A stretch of DNA of 64,000 bases from Cycas panzhihuaensis. Its lineage: Eukaryota > Cycadophyta. Where the stretch lies: NCBI GenBank assembly GCA_023213395.1, contig CM041465.1, positions 33,425,741-33,489,740 of the forward strand, read 5' to 3'. Within the stretch, counting starts at the first letter, position 1, and each line of letters starts with the position of its first letter. Below, in pieces: positions 30,700-43,117 of the stretch. The notes under the pieces are model-generated. The model made no database searches, had not been told where the DNA came from, and saw only the letters and a list, made by a program, of their open reading frames with translations. Position numbers and translations under genes: made by a program.

Positions 30700-32180
30700 C
30701 TAGGTTGTGCAAGTTTTCATGAAGACCTTATTGTGTGATTATTGCAGATTGTGCCGTTTCCCTTTTACCATGCGTTGTGCCAGTGCCTTGTGATTCTGTT
30801 CATGGGCCCGATGTACTCATGGTGGTATTTAGGGTGAAACCCTAACCTCGTGTGGAGATTATTTTGGTATTTTGTATCTATCTGCCCATTAATGTGCATG
30901 AACTAAAGTGGCTTGTGCGCTGCCCAAAGATCTCTATCTCAATCCATATATACGTACCTAAGAGTTGAACTACTCTGTTGCATCTGTGGTGCCATTGTAC
31001 CTGACATTATCCTCGTGAGCTGCAGGAGATATAATTTATATTGTAGATCGATCGACTGGATGAAATAAAAATTGCAGCCGTGTGGAGAGATGCCAAATCA
31101 GTGTCAATACTGAACGCCACGAGATCAAATGCAGAAAATACAGATCGATTATACAACTAAATATATGCTACTGGAAAAGATTGATTGTAGATTGCCAGAA
31201 GATTGATTGTAAGTACAACTGCTATGATTATTTTAACTCGGAAAAAATAAAGCATCTTGATAAAAAGTATATGCTTTTACAAGTGGCTTAAAATATTTTA
31301 TAAGGCTTCATTTTTGTTATCCTTTGGTGACAATGAGGTGATATGGCACTCTAGGGGTGACTATTGATGATTTGAGGTGCATGGCGATTGAGTGCTTTCT
31401 TACATGTGTTTTATATGAGAGAGCTATTGTGACGATGTTATAGTGTGGTGATAAGGCGATTATGCATGTGTTTGCATGAGTGAGTTGGGTGGCATATGGT
31501 AATTTAGTGCCCCTTGGAATGTGATTTACATGAAGGAGCTTTATGGGTGAAGAAGAGGGTATGATAGATCGAGTTTGAGGGCAAGAAAGATAGTGATATT
31601 AGATGTGTATAAGACATTGTTTGATTGCAAAATGAGTGATGTGATGGTGGTATGAAGCGATGATATGCTCCTGTTGCATATGATTTTATGAGATTATGTG
31701 TTGGACAAGTTGACAATGACAATGGATGATTCACTTATTGATAAGAAGGCAAGGTGATTAAAGGGCAAGCTATCAACGTCAGAAGAAGTGTGGTTTATAG
31801 AGAGCAAGCACATTGGCATTGTAAAAGGGGTTTGTGTATGAATGCGTTTATTGTATGGTGATGTGTGTGGCATGAGTCATGTTTTGAGTGTTAAAGCAAT
31901 TAAGTGAAGTGTGATGTGTTTTAATGGCAACATGAGGCATATGTGGCATGTATGAGGCATTGATTTGATGGTGAAGCAATTGTTTCAGATACTCTTTGTA
32001 TGTGACTATTTGGCGATATGAGAGATGCATAAGGCAATGATGTGATGATGAAGTCAGTGATATGAGGGACATGAGATATGAGAAAGTTTGCTGAGATTGA
32101 TTAATGGGCATGTTACCAATGTTAGGTAAGTTTGTTGACTGGAAAAAAAAAGGACATTGTTTGAAGGTTCACTTACAATC
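30700..32180 (+). other. leader of F, partly G/T-rich
   Basis: This is about 1.5 kb without a supported gene. From about 31330 to 32100 the plus strand is strongly G/T-biased with loosely repeated words such as GAGGCAT and GTGATG, which creates long empty frames on the other strand. Its origin is unknown. Confidence 0.5.
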
Positions 32181-33008
32181 ATGGAAGAAAATGACATGGT
32201 CATATATGTTCATGAGACAAATGAATATTACTTAAGGGATTCGCATCTTCCGATACCTAAGTGTAATGGAGAAAACTATTTCTTTTGGACAATTAAAATG
32301 AGATGTTTTTTCATAGCTAGAGGTTTGTAGAAACTTGTTATTAATGGATATGATATTCCTAAGGATGAAGAAAAGGAAATGCTTGAGAAGAAAGACGAAA
32401 AGGCGTTTATCATGATTTTTGCTGCATTAAACAAGGTTGATCTTCCTTTTGCATATCATTTTGTCATTCCTAAGATTCAATATGCAAGTACTGCTAAGGA
32501 AGCTTGGGATTTTTTAAGGGATATATTTGAACAAACTCCTGAAGAGATACAACGAATGATTGAAAAGACAAATAAGATCAATCATGGTTATGATATAAGT
32601 AAAACAAATGAAGAGAGCATTATCGACATTGATGAAACGATATGTCAAGATGAAGAATGTATAAGTACTGATGAAACTTCTATTGAATGCAAAGAGACTA
32701 TGGTTGAATGTATTGATAAGACTACAATTACTATTGAAAATGTTGAGAGTGATGAATTGATAAAAGTCTATTTAGATGACACTGTTATTTCAAAGAAAAT
32801 TGAATATGAATCTGATGGTCCTATAGAAGATGAGTCTTGTATTGATTCAAGTCTAAATGATGTTTCTGCTTTGAGTATTGATTCAAGTTCAAAGAATATA
32901 CAAGTCGATAAAGATTCCGCTCTAAAAGTTACTGTTGTATATGGTGATCAAGAATTTATACAGGATAATGATGATAGGCAAGTTGTATTTGAAGATGGTC
33001 ACTTATAG
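32181..33008 (+). pseudogene. Gag-like protein of F
   Basis: The ATG at 32181 opens a frame of 275 codons with one internal TAG (32328-32330), where related Gags have Trp. The N-terminal half has L-P-K/I-P-K-C-N-G-E-N-Y and A-K-E-A-W-D-F-L, the copia Gag (DUF4219/UBN2-like) pattern. The C-terminal half is acidic, rich in Asp, Glu, Ser and Ile, with no zinc knuckle. It may act in particle assembly or packaging; with no RNA-binding motif this is uncertain. It stops well before the 3' LTR. Confidence 0.75.
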
Positions 33009-33241
33009 GATCTACATCAAAATTAGACTAGACTAGCCTTGATGAAGAATCAAGATTTGCACTTGCTAGAGCTGCTACAACAAAGGTATCAGTACAGAAT
33101 TGAAGACGAAAATCAAGTTGAAGACACCATTCTACAACAAAGACATCACTACAAGATTGAAGACAAGGATCAGGTTGAAGACATCATCTTCAAGACATTT
33201 CCAAGGACAAGGTGTTGCAAATACAAATGACCCAAATGTGC

Positions 33242-33253
33242 ATTAAGAGGGAG
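33242..33253 (+). other. polypurine tract of F
   Basis: ATTAAGAGGGAG immediately precedes the 3' LTR. Confidence 0.75.
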
Positions 33254-33487
33254 TGTTGGAATATTAGTAATGCACATTTGTTTTGTCCCACATGCAAGTG
33301 GATCCCACACTCACTATCATATCATGTATTATAAATACACACATAGTGTATCATATGAAATATTTGTTGTAAAGATGCTTTTGTTGGTGTTAATACAATT
33401 TGAGGTACCTTAAGGGTACCGTTCAATCCTGGAGGTGCTTTTGTTCTGTTTTTTGAATATTATCCTATGCAAGTTTGTTTTCCAACA
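33254..33487 (+). repeat. 3' LTR of F (234 bp)
   Basis: It starts TGTTGGAATATT and ends TTCCAACA, so the ends form an inverted repeat. It is the intact copy. Confidence 0.92.
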
Positions 33488-33762
33488 ATATTTGCTCACA
33501 CCTCATTGTAACGTATATGTAAGTTGATCATATAGGGTGCCAAATGTCATCTTGCATGATCAACCCTTCATATTCCTTTGCCTCTCTTATAACTATTAAT
33601 ATTTTGTATATATGAGGCATAACTTAATGTAATATGATATGAGTGATGAATGAAAATTTTGATGTTGATTTTTGGAGGATTAATGAATTTAACCTCCGCA
33701 CATATGTTGGTATGCATACTTTATGTGATTGGAACATTTGGTCTGAATGCCACTTCCCTTCA
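33488..33762 (+). repeat. 5' LTR of G, right piece
   Basis: It aligns with the second half of 40012-40473 and ends CCCTTCA. A degraded Met-type primer site (TTAGTATCAGAGC) follows at about 33763-33776. Confidence 0.88.
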
Positions 33763-35701
33763 CTTAGTATCAGAGCAAACTAGTCCTTCACCTTCAACTA
33801 TGAAAAGAGAATTTTTCTAAGGAGTTTAGATATCTTCTACAATGGGATCTTCATCAATATGAGAAGAATTAATGCATCAAAGCTTATTGTTTCAATACAT
33901 GGTCTCCGTATTTATGATGGCAATAAAGATGCCCCTTGGAAAATGAATATAGATTGTTTGTGGATTTGCTTCCTTTTTTGATTAAAATCTTCTCTCCAAA
34001 GATGTCTTGTCTAGCTCTCCAAGTGCACCCTCCTAATGATAAGACATGCTCCAGCACTTGATTGGTAATAGACTATGTGTAAAGAGGGAAAATCTTGCAA
34101 AGCTTCTTTATTACCACAAATTGAAATTGGAAAGCCTCTAGCCAAATGGATGCATGCTCTAATCTGTGAGTGCTAATTAGATCTAGATGCCACATGCATA
34201 GCTTTTCCTTGCCATTCTATCCATGATGAAAGAACATAATTAGTATTCCTTCAAAGGGAACATGCTACCAAATGGCCATAACCCCCTCGGACAATCATAG
34301 ATCCTTGGCAGCGGTCTTGTTTTTCCTTCCTACAAGATCATCCATTAACGGTGTCTTCCCTATGTCACTAACACTGACTAAAGTCATTAGCACGCCAAGT
34401 CGGAATGAGCCACTCACTTGATGTTTCTAGTCCATGCTATAATTCTATCTCGTCTACCCCGCAACACTAGAAGAATTTATAGGGAGATGAGTATCCCACA
34501 TAGTGAGGAGGTTGAGATTGCGAGGAAAAGTAGATGAATTATTTATATTTGTGTTCATGGCCATATCCATCTGTAAACGTTCCCAAAATTGACTGTGTGC
34601 TCTCCCTTCACTATATATAACATGTGGCTATGCATTTGAGACGTTTCCTCTGTCTAGATCTACCTAGTTCATCCACATTCTTAAGCTATTTAGTTTTCCC
34701 AAGAGGAGGATCATCAGGAAACCTTATAGATTTTTTGAGTTGCAGAAGAGAATGATTGAATGATAGATGAATTGTAGATGTATGAAGTCGTTCGACCTCT
34801 ATATCATTTTTTCTCTACCATTCACTAGAAGAGCAATGAAATGTTGCAATATAACCATTTAATCCTTTTAGTGTTTTGTCCTCAGATACAGTGCCAGACT
34901 ATGACTCTTGAGCTTCGTTGAAGAGAAATTCTTCCTTGTATCTTCATTTGTTCATTTTGTTTTTTTCAAAAACCCTTTGTTTAATTTTTTATTTTCTATA
35001 TTTTATAAGGCTTTAGATTATATAATTTAGAATATTCTTATTTGAATTTTTGTCTCCATCCTAAAGTTCTACTTTTTAATCATTTTTAGCCCATTTAAGC
35101 TATTTTTTAGCCCATTTTTTAATCTATTTCAGGCTATCTTTTTAGTTTTTGATATATTTCTATTTAAAAACACATAAAAAAAATTATAAAATCTTTTTAA
35201 AATTTTGAAAGATTAAAAAAGATAAAATCCTAAGTAAACCACCCTCATTACCAATCTTGCAAGGGGAACAGTTAGGACTGTTGAAAGTACCACTCCCGCA
35301 TACGCTATTGTATTTTTTTGAACTCTATGGACTATAGGGGGAGGCAATAGCTATTAGGTGTATTGAGTAGCAAACTAAGGTGTATACCTGAAAACCTTGG
35401 AGTTTGGAGACCAGGCTAAACCTAAAAAGGGTGACTGCCTTAGTTGTAAGCGTGCACTTAGACAAGGAAATGTCGTTCAGGCTGTAAATCTGGTGTAGGT
35501 GTGTCAACAATGTAGGTGTGTCTTCAATAGCACCCATGTACTTTTGGGTATATAGGGTCCCCGAGCTGCTATTTATGAGTAGGTATGCCAACAGACAAAA
35601 TTGTTTCAACTACTAGGGGTTGTTAGGCAAGGAGACACTGAGACTATAGCTACTAGATTATCAAACCTTTTTAGGTAGACAAGACACATACTTGAGATAA
35701 A
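33763..35701 (+). other. untranslated leader of G
   Basis: After the primer site come about 1.9 kb without a supported gene, including a very T-rich part at 34960-35220. The length matches the leader of B. Confidence 0.6.
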
Positions 35702-36540
35702 ATGGCACTTCAAAAAGTTGTAGCGAACATAATTAAATTATCAGGCAGTGATAATTTCCTAGCTTGGAAGAAACAAGTCAAGAACAATTTGATAATAAAC
35801 AAACTCTGGGCTTATGTTTTTGGCAAAATTCCCATGCCTAAAGACACCTGGGATCCTAATGATGCTAATGTTGTCATTCCTATTGATCCTAATGCTGTAG
35901 CCTCCATTAAAGAATTTGATGAAGTTGCTCTTTCTTTCTCACCCCTATCCTGTGAAGATAATGTCATCCAAAACATCGAGCTTGCTTCCACTTCTACTAA
36001 ATCTTGGGACATAATTTGTGCACTGCATGAGAGGAAGGCCAATGCAAGAGTTGTCATGCTCAAAGCTTAACTCTACTCCATACCATTTGTGAGATCAATT
36101 GCAACTCATTTGACATATATCAAATCAATCAAGAACCAATTGAGTGTTATGGAACAACCTTTTGATGACAGTGATCTTAGATGTTGCATAGTCAATGTTT
36201 TGCCAGCTGGATATAATTCCGTCATATCCAACTTATCTCATATTGATTGTCTTGCCACACTTGATTTCATCACCTTTGAAGATCTTCTACTTCAAGAAGA
36301 ATGCATTCTGAATAGATTGGGAGATTCAGGTGCTTCCTCTTGTATTCCTGCCTTTGCAACATGACATAGAGAGAGACAACAACATTCACACCTTAATCAA
36401 CAATTCAATTTAATGAATTTGAACCAACATCCCTATCAACAATGTCTACAATGACCACAATATCTTACTCAGATTGTTTGTCACTACTGTGGTAAGCCTA
36501 GACACATTGCACCTTATTATAGGAAGAAGAAAGCTAATCT
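35702..36540 (+). pseudogene. Gag of G
   Basis: It begins M-A-L-Q-K-V-V-A-N-I at 35702 and aligns with the Gag of B (both have W-A-Y-V-F-G-K-I-P or W-G-Y-V-Y-G-K-I-P). A TAA at 36068 and others interrupt it. The zinc knuckle is C-H-Y-C-G-K-P-R-H-I-A-P-Y-Y, where the last Cys has become Tyr. Confidence 0.85.
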
Positions 36541-37270
36541 ACAATAACAACAACACTAGAATTACCCTGCCACTTAGGGTAATCAAAATTATGGACGTGG
36601 TAATTATCAAGGTCCAAGAAAGCAAAACCAAAATGACTATCAAGGACCAAGGAGATAGAATCAGAATGCCCCCCAGGGCAATCAACAGAATAGAAATCGC
36701 AACCAAAGACAAAATTAGAATTAAGGTAGCCACATGGGTGATTCACAAAGCCATTTCTTTGCTGCATCAGCTACACATCATTTTGATAAATCATGGTTGA
36801 TGGATTTTGGAGCCTCTTGTCATATGACATGTTCTGAAGAACTACTCACAAATACAAGGCTAGTACAAGGTTGATTAGTTACATTTGGTGATGATGCTAT
36901 TTTAGAGGTTGCCAAGATTGGCAATGCTCCCATATCTCTGAAAAATTCAGATATTCATCATCACCTTAACAATGTCTCCTATGTCCCTAACATGAAACAC
37001 GATCTATTATTAATTAGCTAGATAAAATAAGCAAAACTTTGATGTTTTGTTCAGTCACCTTGGGAAATGTTTGATTGCAGATGTGAATGGCAATTTAATT
37101 GGCTCTGGATATGAAAACCAAGGCTTATATAAGCTTGATGCAATTCCATATCTTATATACTTGCAAAATGATAGTAGCTATTATAGTAATATGGCTTCCA
37201 CTTCTCATTCTTCTGCTTCTACTTCAAATATTGATGAACAATTTGCTTCAAAATTGCTTGTTTTTCAAAG
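36541..37270 (+). pseudogene. Gln/Asn-rich spacer and protease of G
   Basis: After the knuckle comes a Gln/Asn/Gly-rich stretch with many stops at former Gln codons. The protease motif is W-L-M-D-F-G-A-S-C-H-M near 36800, with Phe in place of the Ser of DSGAS. H-H-L-N-N-V-S-Y-V-P-N-M-K-H-D-L-L fits the region that follows. Confidence 0.8.
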
Positions 37271-38160
37271 ACTTTCAAAAGATTAATTATGCCATCAATG
37301 CCTTGGTCATTTGAATATGAACAATCTTCATTTGATTTTCAAATTAAATACAGTACATGGAATACTAAATATCAAGTAGACCAAATGTATTTGTGAGACT
37401 TGTGTCATGGGAAAACATCATCGAGTTCTGTTCATATCAAATGGAAGAGCCTAGCGTGCTAGGGAACCATTGGACTTGGTACATTCTGACATTTGTGGAC
37501 CCATGCCTCAAGCATCTTTTAATGGCTGCTGATATTTTATTATATTTATTGATAATTATTCCTATAGAGTTTGGGTTTATCTCTTGAAGTAGAAATTGGA
37601 AGCATTTGAAAAATTTAAAGAATTTAAATATGGTGTTGAATTGGAATCTAGGAATCCAATTAAAATCCTTCACTGCAACAATAGAGGTGAATACACTTTT
37701 AGAGAATTCACCCAAATTTGCAAGAATAATGGCATCAAACGACAATTTTCTACCCCTTACACACGTCAGCAAAATGGAGTTCTTGAGCGTATGAATTGTG
37801 GACCTTGGTTAGCAAAGGCAAAGCCATACCTGTTGTTAAAAATTTGAGACTTCAATTATGGGTTGAAGCCCTCAACATAGCTGCTTATCTCACAAATCGA
37901 AATCCAACCAAGGTTGTTTTGAATATTACACCCAAGGAGGCATAGTTAAGTCAAAAACCCACGGTCTCATATTTTCATACCTTCAATTGTATAATGTATA
38001 TGCTTATACTAAAAGAACAAAGAAAGAAGTTAGATGAAAAAAGGAAGAAATGTATCTTCATTGGCTACTAGCCTGGCTACAAACCATACAAACTTTATGA
38101 TCCTTCCATTAAGCAAATGTATACAGCTCAAGATTTTATCTTTTTAGAAGAGAACTAGGA
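37271..38160 (+). pseudogene. integrase of G
   Basis: The zinc domain (C-L-G-H-L-N then C-E-T-C-V-M-G-K-H), the core start H-S-D-I-C-G-P and the Glu region Q-Q-N-G-V-L-E-R can be traced. The second Asp is lost: H-C-N-N-R-G-E-Y stands where S-D-N-G-G-E-Y is expected. There are several stops and a frameshift near 37830. Confidence 0.82.
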
Positions 38161-40005
38161 CTTGGACATGACTCAACTTTCATTTTTTGATGAACAACCT
38201 GTAGTGAGTTCTACTCCACCTCCTATTATAGCGAATGTTCCTGTAGTTCAATTGCCCCTATCAATGTCATATACACTTGGTACTCCGTCTGCACCTCCTA
38301 CCTCTACTTCAACAATTCCTTCAAAAGATTGTCAAAAAAGGTCACTTCAAAACAATTCCCTAAATGGTACTTGCAGACGATCTTTTGTGCTCCATTACCA
38401 CCACAACAGACTAAGAGGTAATCCATATATAGGTCATCCACAAACTTTGCCTTAATGGCAGAAGTGTTATCAACTTCGAAACCTACCACATTTGAAGAAG
38501 TTGTTGCAGATCAAAAGTGGCAAGCAACTATGAATGAGGAGATAGATTCTATTTTGCAAACGACACTTGGGAGCTGGTTGAGTTGCCTAATGGAAAGAAA
38601 CCAATTGATTGTGGATGGATTTACAAAATAAAATTTCATGCAGATGGCTCCATTTAACACCATAAAGCATGATTGGTTGCCAAAGGTTTCAAACAGATTG
38701 AGGGTGTTGATTATGAGGACACATTTGCCCCTGTTGCCAACATGACCACTGTGAGGCTTGTCTTGGCTTTAGTAGCTCAATTTAATTGGCTTGTCTTTCA
38801 AATGGATGTAAAAAGCACCTTCTTGAATGGCAACTTATAGGAGGAAGTTTAACTAAATCAACCTCTTGGCTATGCCATTCATAGAAACGTACATCTAATT
38901 TACAAGCTAAAAAAGGCTCTTTATGGCCTTAAGCAATCACCTCATGTTTGGTATATGAAGATAGATGAGTACTTTCAGAAGCATAAACTTGTATGCTCAT
39001 CCTTGGATCCAAATTTGTACATCATAATTTGAGATAACTTGATCACTCTAGTTGTGTTGTATGTTGATGATTTGCTGATAACAGGTAAAAACATAGTGTG
39101 AATTTCATACCTGCAAAGAGAATTGAATAGTAGCTTTGAGATGACTAACCTCAGGTTGCTTTATTACTTTCTTAGGATGGAAGTCTGGCAATAGCCAGGC
39201 CACGTCTTCCTTTCACAATCAAAATATGCAAGGGAGATCCTTCAAAAGTTTAGAATGGAGGAATGTTAGCCATCACCAACTCCTATGGAGACTGGACTAA
39301 AGTTGGACATTGATGAGTGTGGCAAACTTGTGGATCCCACTTTATATAGATAACTTCTGGGGAAAGTAATTTACCTGACACATACTTGACCTGATATTTC
39401 ATATGTTGTGGGGATATGCTCAAGGTTTATGACTCAGCCCAAGATTTCACATTGGAAAGTAGCTATGTATATCCTAAGATATCTTAGGGGTTCACTTTAA
39501 CTTGGACTTGATTACTACTAGGTGGACAATCCTACTTTGGCAGGCTACATTGATGTTGATTGGGCTAGTTGCAATGATAGTCATAGATTGACCTCAGGCT
39601 ACTGCTTTAACCTTGGTTCTGCCTATGTTATTTGGAGTTGTAAAATGTAGCCAAATGCCACATTATCCTCCACCAAAGTAGAGTGCAAAGTTGTTGTTAG
39701 TGTAACTACAGAGACTATCTAGCTTAGAAGGATTCTTAAAGATCTTGGTATTGATTAGACATAAACTACTACTCTTTTCTATGACAATTAAAGTGTCCTT
39801 AAATTGACAAAAAATCTTTTGTTCTATGCAAGAACAAAGCATATCGAAGTTCACCATCACTTCATCAAGGAGCATGTTTAGGATGGTGAAATTGATTTGA
39901 TTCACAAGTCAACTGACAAACAAATTGTTGATATCTTCATCAAAGTACTTCCTCGTGACAAATTTGAATGATTTCGATTTGGCCTCGATATCAGGATTAA
40001 TGAAC
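38161..40005 (+). pseudogene. reverse transcriptase and RNase H of G
   Basis: In one frame with many stops: N-E-E-I-D-S-I-L, V-E-L-P-N-G-K-K, L-K-K-A-L-Y-G-L-K-Q-S, the active site L-Y-V-D-D-L at about 39060, Y-R-stop-L-L-G-K-V-I-Y, D-V-D-W-A-S for RNase H, and A-R-T-K-H-I-E-V-H-H near the end. Most stops stand where Gln or Trp is expected. Confidence 0.85.
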
Positions 40006-40011
40006 GGAGGG

Positions 40012-40473
40012 TAATAAAAGAATTAATGTTGAATTCATTAATTCATCTTAGTCTTCTTGTAAATGTATTGTACATTTGTAATATTAAAGTGATATTAGCA
40101 AAGTTAGTACATTGTAAGGGTAATAGTGTCATGTTTGTGGTTAGTTAAAACATGAGGTTGTGAGCTTAAGCACGTGGGGTCATATTTGCTCACACCTCAT
40201 TGTAATGCACATGTAAGTTGATCATACAAGGTGTTAAATGTCACATTGCATGATTAACCCTTCATATTCCTTTGCCTCTCTAGTAATTGTTAATATTTTG
40301 TATATACGAGACGTAACTTAATGTAATATGATATGAGTGATGAATGAAAGTTTTGATGTTGATTTTTGGAGGATTAATAAATTTAATCTCCTCACATTTG
40401 ATGTCTTATTGGTGTGCATACTTTGTGTGATTGGAACCTAGGTGGAAGTTGGCTTGAATGCCACTTCCCTTTA
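40012..40473 (+). repeat. 3' LTR of G (462 bp)
   Basis: It aligns with the two pieces of the 5' LTR and shows the empty site of F. Its ends have decayed (TA...TA instead of TG...CA). Confidence 0.85.
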
Positions 40474-40636
40474 GGGCTAACTTGTTGACAAGTGTTTGAG
40501 CATGCCTTCATACCATTTCTGGTGTGACTATGTCAATTCTGAACAAGTGAGCATCAAGAAAGTCATCCTAAACTCTATTTGTTTTTTCAGCATTGTTAGT
40601 TCTGAAAAGAACATTCAAAGGATGAGAATAGTTCAT
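40474..40636 (-). pseudogene. gypsy RNase H-integrase connector scrap
   Basis: On the minus strand a short stretch reads D-D-F-L-D-A-H-L-F-R-I-D-I, like the D-D-F-P-D-A-x-L-F-S-V connector of A and C. Nothing more of this element is visible. Confidence 0.4.
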
Positions 40637-42502
40637 TGATTATTTGAGAGATGACTTCTCAATAAGCACAAAGAGATTTAGTAATCACTTATTACATGTA
40701 AGTCATTTGTCACCCTTACAACAACGGGGAAATGCCACATAACCCTCATTAATTAACTCTACAACACAAGGTACATTAATGTCCTAGATAAAACATTATT
40801 CTAACACCCTCTCTTAATGTTCTATCTATTTTAAACCAAGCTTATTTCTAAGAAATTGAAACGTATCCTTGCTGAGAGGGTTTGTCAAGATATTAGCAAC
40901 TTATTCATTGGTTGTACAACGTATCAACTCTATTTCTTTGTTCTAGACATTTTCTCTAATGAAATGATGATGACTTCAATATGCTTGGTTCTGTCATGAA
41001 AGATTGAATTCTTTGTTAACTTTATTGTGCTTTGGTTAGCACAGTAAAGAGTGGTTTGGATCATTCTGTTTCTGTTTTAGATTTGTTAACAACTATTTCA
41101 GCCATATTGCTTCACAGGATGCATTCACTGTTGATTTGTGTTCGGCCTCTATAGATGATAATGCAACAATTGATTGATTTTTGCTGCTCCAAGACACTAT
41201 TGCTAAACCAAGAAGGAAGCAATATCCACTCGTTGATTTCTTGTCTTCTCTGTCTCCTACCCAATCAAGGTCACTGTATCCAACTAGCTTCTCTACATCA
41301 TTTTTGGCATAGGTAAGTTTGACACTAGAGGTGCCTTTCAAATACTTGAGTATTCTTTTTGTTGCTCTCCAATGTGATATTTCAATATCCTACATGTATT
41401 TGGAGATTTTACCTACAGAATATGAGATATCAGGTCTAGTGGCCGTAAGATAAAGACTACCAACTAGTTGTCTATACAAAGTTGTATTGATTGGAGTGCC
41501 TTCTGTGTCTTGAGTTAGAATACACCTTGTTTTCATTGGTGTTGCACAATTGTTGCATCCTTTTGTCTTGAATTTTCTTAGGATATTCCTAGTGTACTTC
41601 GTTTGTGAAATGGTGATTGAATCCTCCTTTTGTTTTACTTCTATACCAAGATAATAACTCAAAAGCGCTAAATTAGTCATTTCAAATCTTTTTTCTACCT
41701 AAGCTTTTATGACTATAATGGACTCTGTATCACTTCTTGTAAGGATCATATCATCTACATAAACAACAATTATGGCAATCAATCCTTTGTTGATCTTTAC
41801 ATATAAACTAGGATTTCATTCACACCTCTGAAAACTATTTTATATGAGGTATTTGTCTAATTTAGCATACTGGGCTCTTGGAGCTTGCTTTAGCCCATAT
41901 AGGGCCTTCTTCAGTTTGCAAACAAGATGTTCTTTGTTGCTTTGAACATATCTCTTTGGTTGCTGCATATACACTTCTTCTTCCAAGTCTTCGTTTAAAA
42001 AGGCACTTTTTAGATCAAGTTGGAAAATTTTCCATTTTTGTTGTGCTACCAAGGTGATAACCATTCTCACAATGTTTAGTTTTGCTACTGGAGAGAAGGT
42101 TTCATCATAGTCTATTCCTGCAGTTTAGGTATACCCTTTAACCACCAATCTCGCCTTGTATTTCTCTATTCCTCTGTCAGAATTTTCTTTCACCTTGTAC
42201 ACCCATTTACAACTGACAATTGGCTAGTCGACAAGTAGTTCAACTAATTCCCATGTTTTGTTTTTGGAAATAGTGCCATTTTTTCATACATTGCTACTTT
42301 CATTAATCATGTTGTCTTGCTTCCTTATATGATTGAAGTTCAGTTGAGCAAAAGAGTGTCTAATGCTTTTGAGATCTGGTTCTGTGATCAAACACATCAC
42401 CTTTTGCCTCTTCAATTGTCTTAAGATACCATGTAGGTATCTTCTTGGAAGTTGTTATGATTTCCTCTTCTTCTTTAGGACTTAGTTCTTTGATGGGTGA
42501 GG
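40637..42502 (-). mobile_element. Ty1/copia element H, 3' part
   Basis: A 3' LTR (about 40637-40806, outer end uncertain), a polypurine tract (AAGAGAGGG on the minus strand, 40807-40815), RNase H and reverse transcriptase. The coding part is cut off at 42502 where an LTR of the B type begins. Gag, protease and integrase are absent. Confidence 0.8.
40860..42500 (-). pseudogene. reverse transcriptase and RNase H of H
   Basis: RNase H (41093-41341) has Y-S-D-L-D-W-V-G-D and S-S-I-E-A-E-H. The RT C-terminus (41390-41680) has Y-Y-L-G-I-E-V and T-R-P-D-I-S-Y. The active site Y-V-D-D-M lies near 41755. The palm start (41840-42070) has W-K-I-F-Q-L-D-L-K-S-A-F-L-N. The upstream end reaches K-K-I-P-T-W-Y near 42430, the linker before RT. 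Confidence 0.85.
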
Positions 42503-42745
42503 TGTTGAGAAAGGGCATTAAGCCTAAGGCCTTAAGGATCTAAAAGAGAAGAGAAAATGCAACGTGAATTAAGATGATTAGCATCTATTAAGAGCTAGCA
42601 TGGAGAACACTATGAGCAAGCATGAGCATAGAGATCACAAGCAATAAGGACACCAATATGTAAGAGAAGGAATTGATCCAATCTCCAAAATAAGAAGGAA
42701 TACTTGATTAGCAAACTAGTGTTAGAAGATAATGTGTAATGTGTA
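42503..42745 (-). repeat. L: partial LTR related to that of B
   Basis: It begins TGTTGAGAAAGGGC and shares ordered words with the B LTR (ggaattgatccaatctcc, tgattagcaaact). It is cut off on the right where the LTR of I begins. Confidence 0.65.
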
Positions 42746-43117
42746 AGTGTCTAAGGTATTTAGGTGAATGTCATATCTAGGAGTCAATATTATAATATTA
42801 GTGTATTGCACACTTGTGCAAATAAGTGGTCATTAGGTTATTGGTCATCAAGTAGGTGATATGTCATTGGTTGTATTGGAGGTCATTTGTCCCACATGTA
42901 ACACAAGTCTTACTACTCTCTCTCCCTTCTGATCTATAAGTAAGTGGTTGAGGTAGAGTAGTGAACATTGAGTCAAGACGGAGTCCATTATGATATTATT
43001 ATTATGGAGTTATTATAATGTAATCATTTTCATATTGAGTTGATGTTATCATATTATGATCATGATATTTGTTATATTATTCTTGAATATTGAATGATCT
43101 CTTTGAATGTTTCAACA
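42746..43117 (+). repeat. 5' LTR of element I (left end uncertain)
   Basis: The right end TTCAACA is fixed by the primer site that follows. The left end is not resolved. It shares short words with the LTR of F (attagt, tgtcccacatg) and has a TATAAGTA box near 42940. Confidence 0.65.

Larger units (their letters stand above)
30469..33487 (+). mobile_element. Element F: short-LTR, gag-only, nonautonomous copia-type element
   Basis: The 3' LTR is 234 bp (33254-33487); the 5' LTR is 217 bp because its first 17 bases are missing. The body is 2.6 kb with a Met-type primer site, a long G/T-rich leader, one Gag-like frame and a polypurine tract. There is no protease, integrase or RT, so it must have relied on enzymes from another element. 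It lies in the 5' LTR of G, as comparison with the uninterrupted 3' LTR shows. Confidence 0.88.
30311..40473 (+). mobile_element. Ty1/copia element G, split by F in its 5' LTR
   Basis: The 5' LTR is in two pieces (30311-30468 and 33488-33762) around F; the 3' LTR is 40012-40473. Between them lie a Met-type primer site, a leader of about 1.9 kb, Gag, protease, integrase, RT and RNase H on the plus strand. The candidate duplications are gaggt and gggct, matching only 3 of 5, which fits its great age. The coding part is riddled with stops. Confidence 0.9.

Noticed and set aside
31504-32111. Long minus-strand frames in the leader of F
   Set aside because: They result from the G/T bias of the plus strand and resemble no protein.
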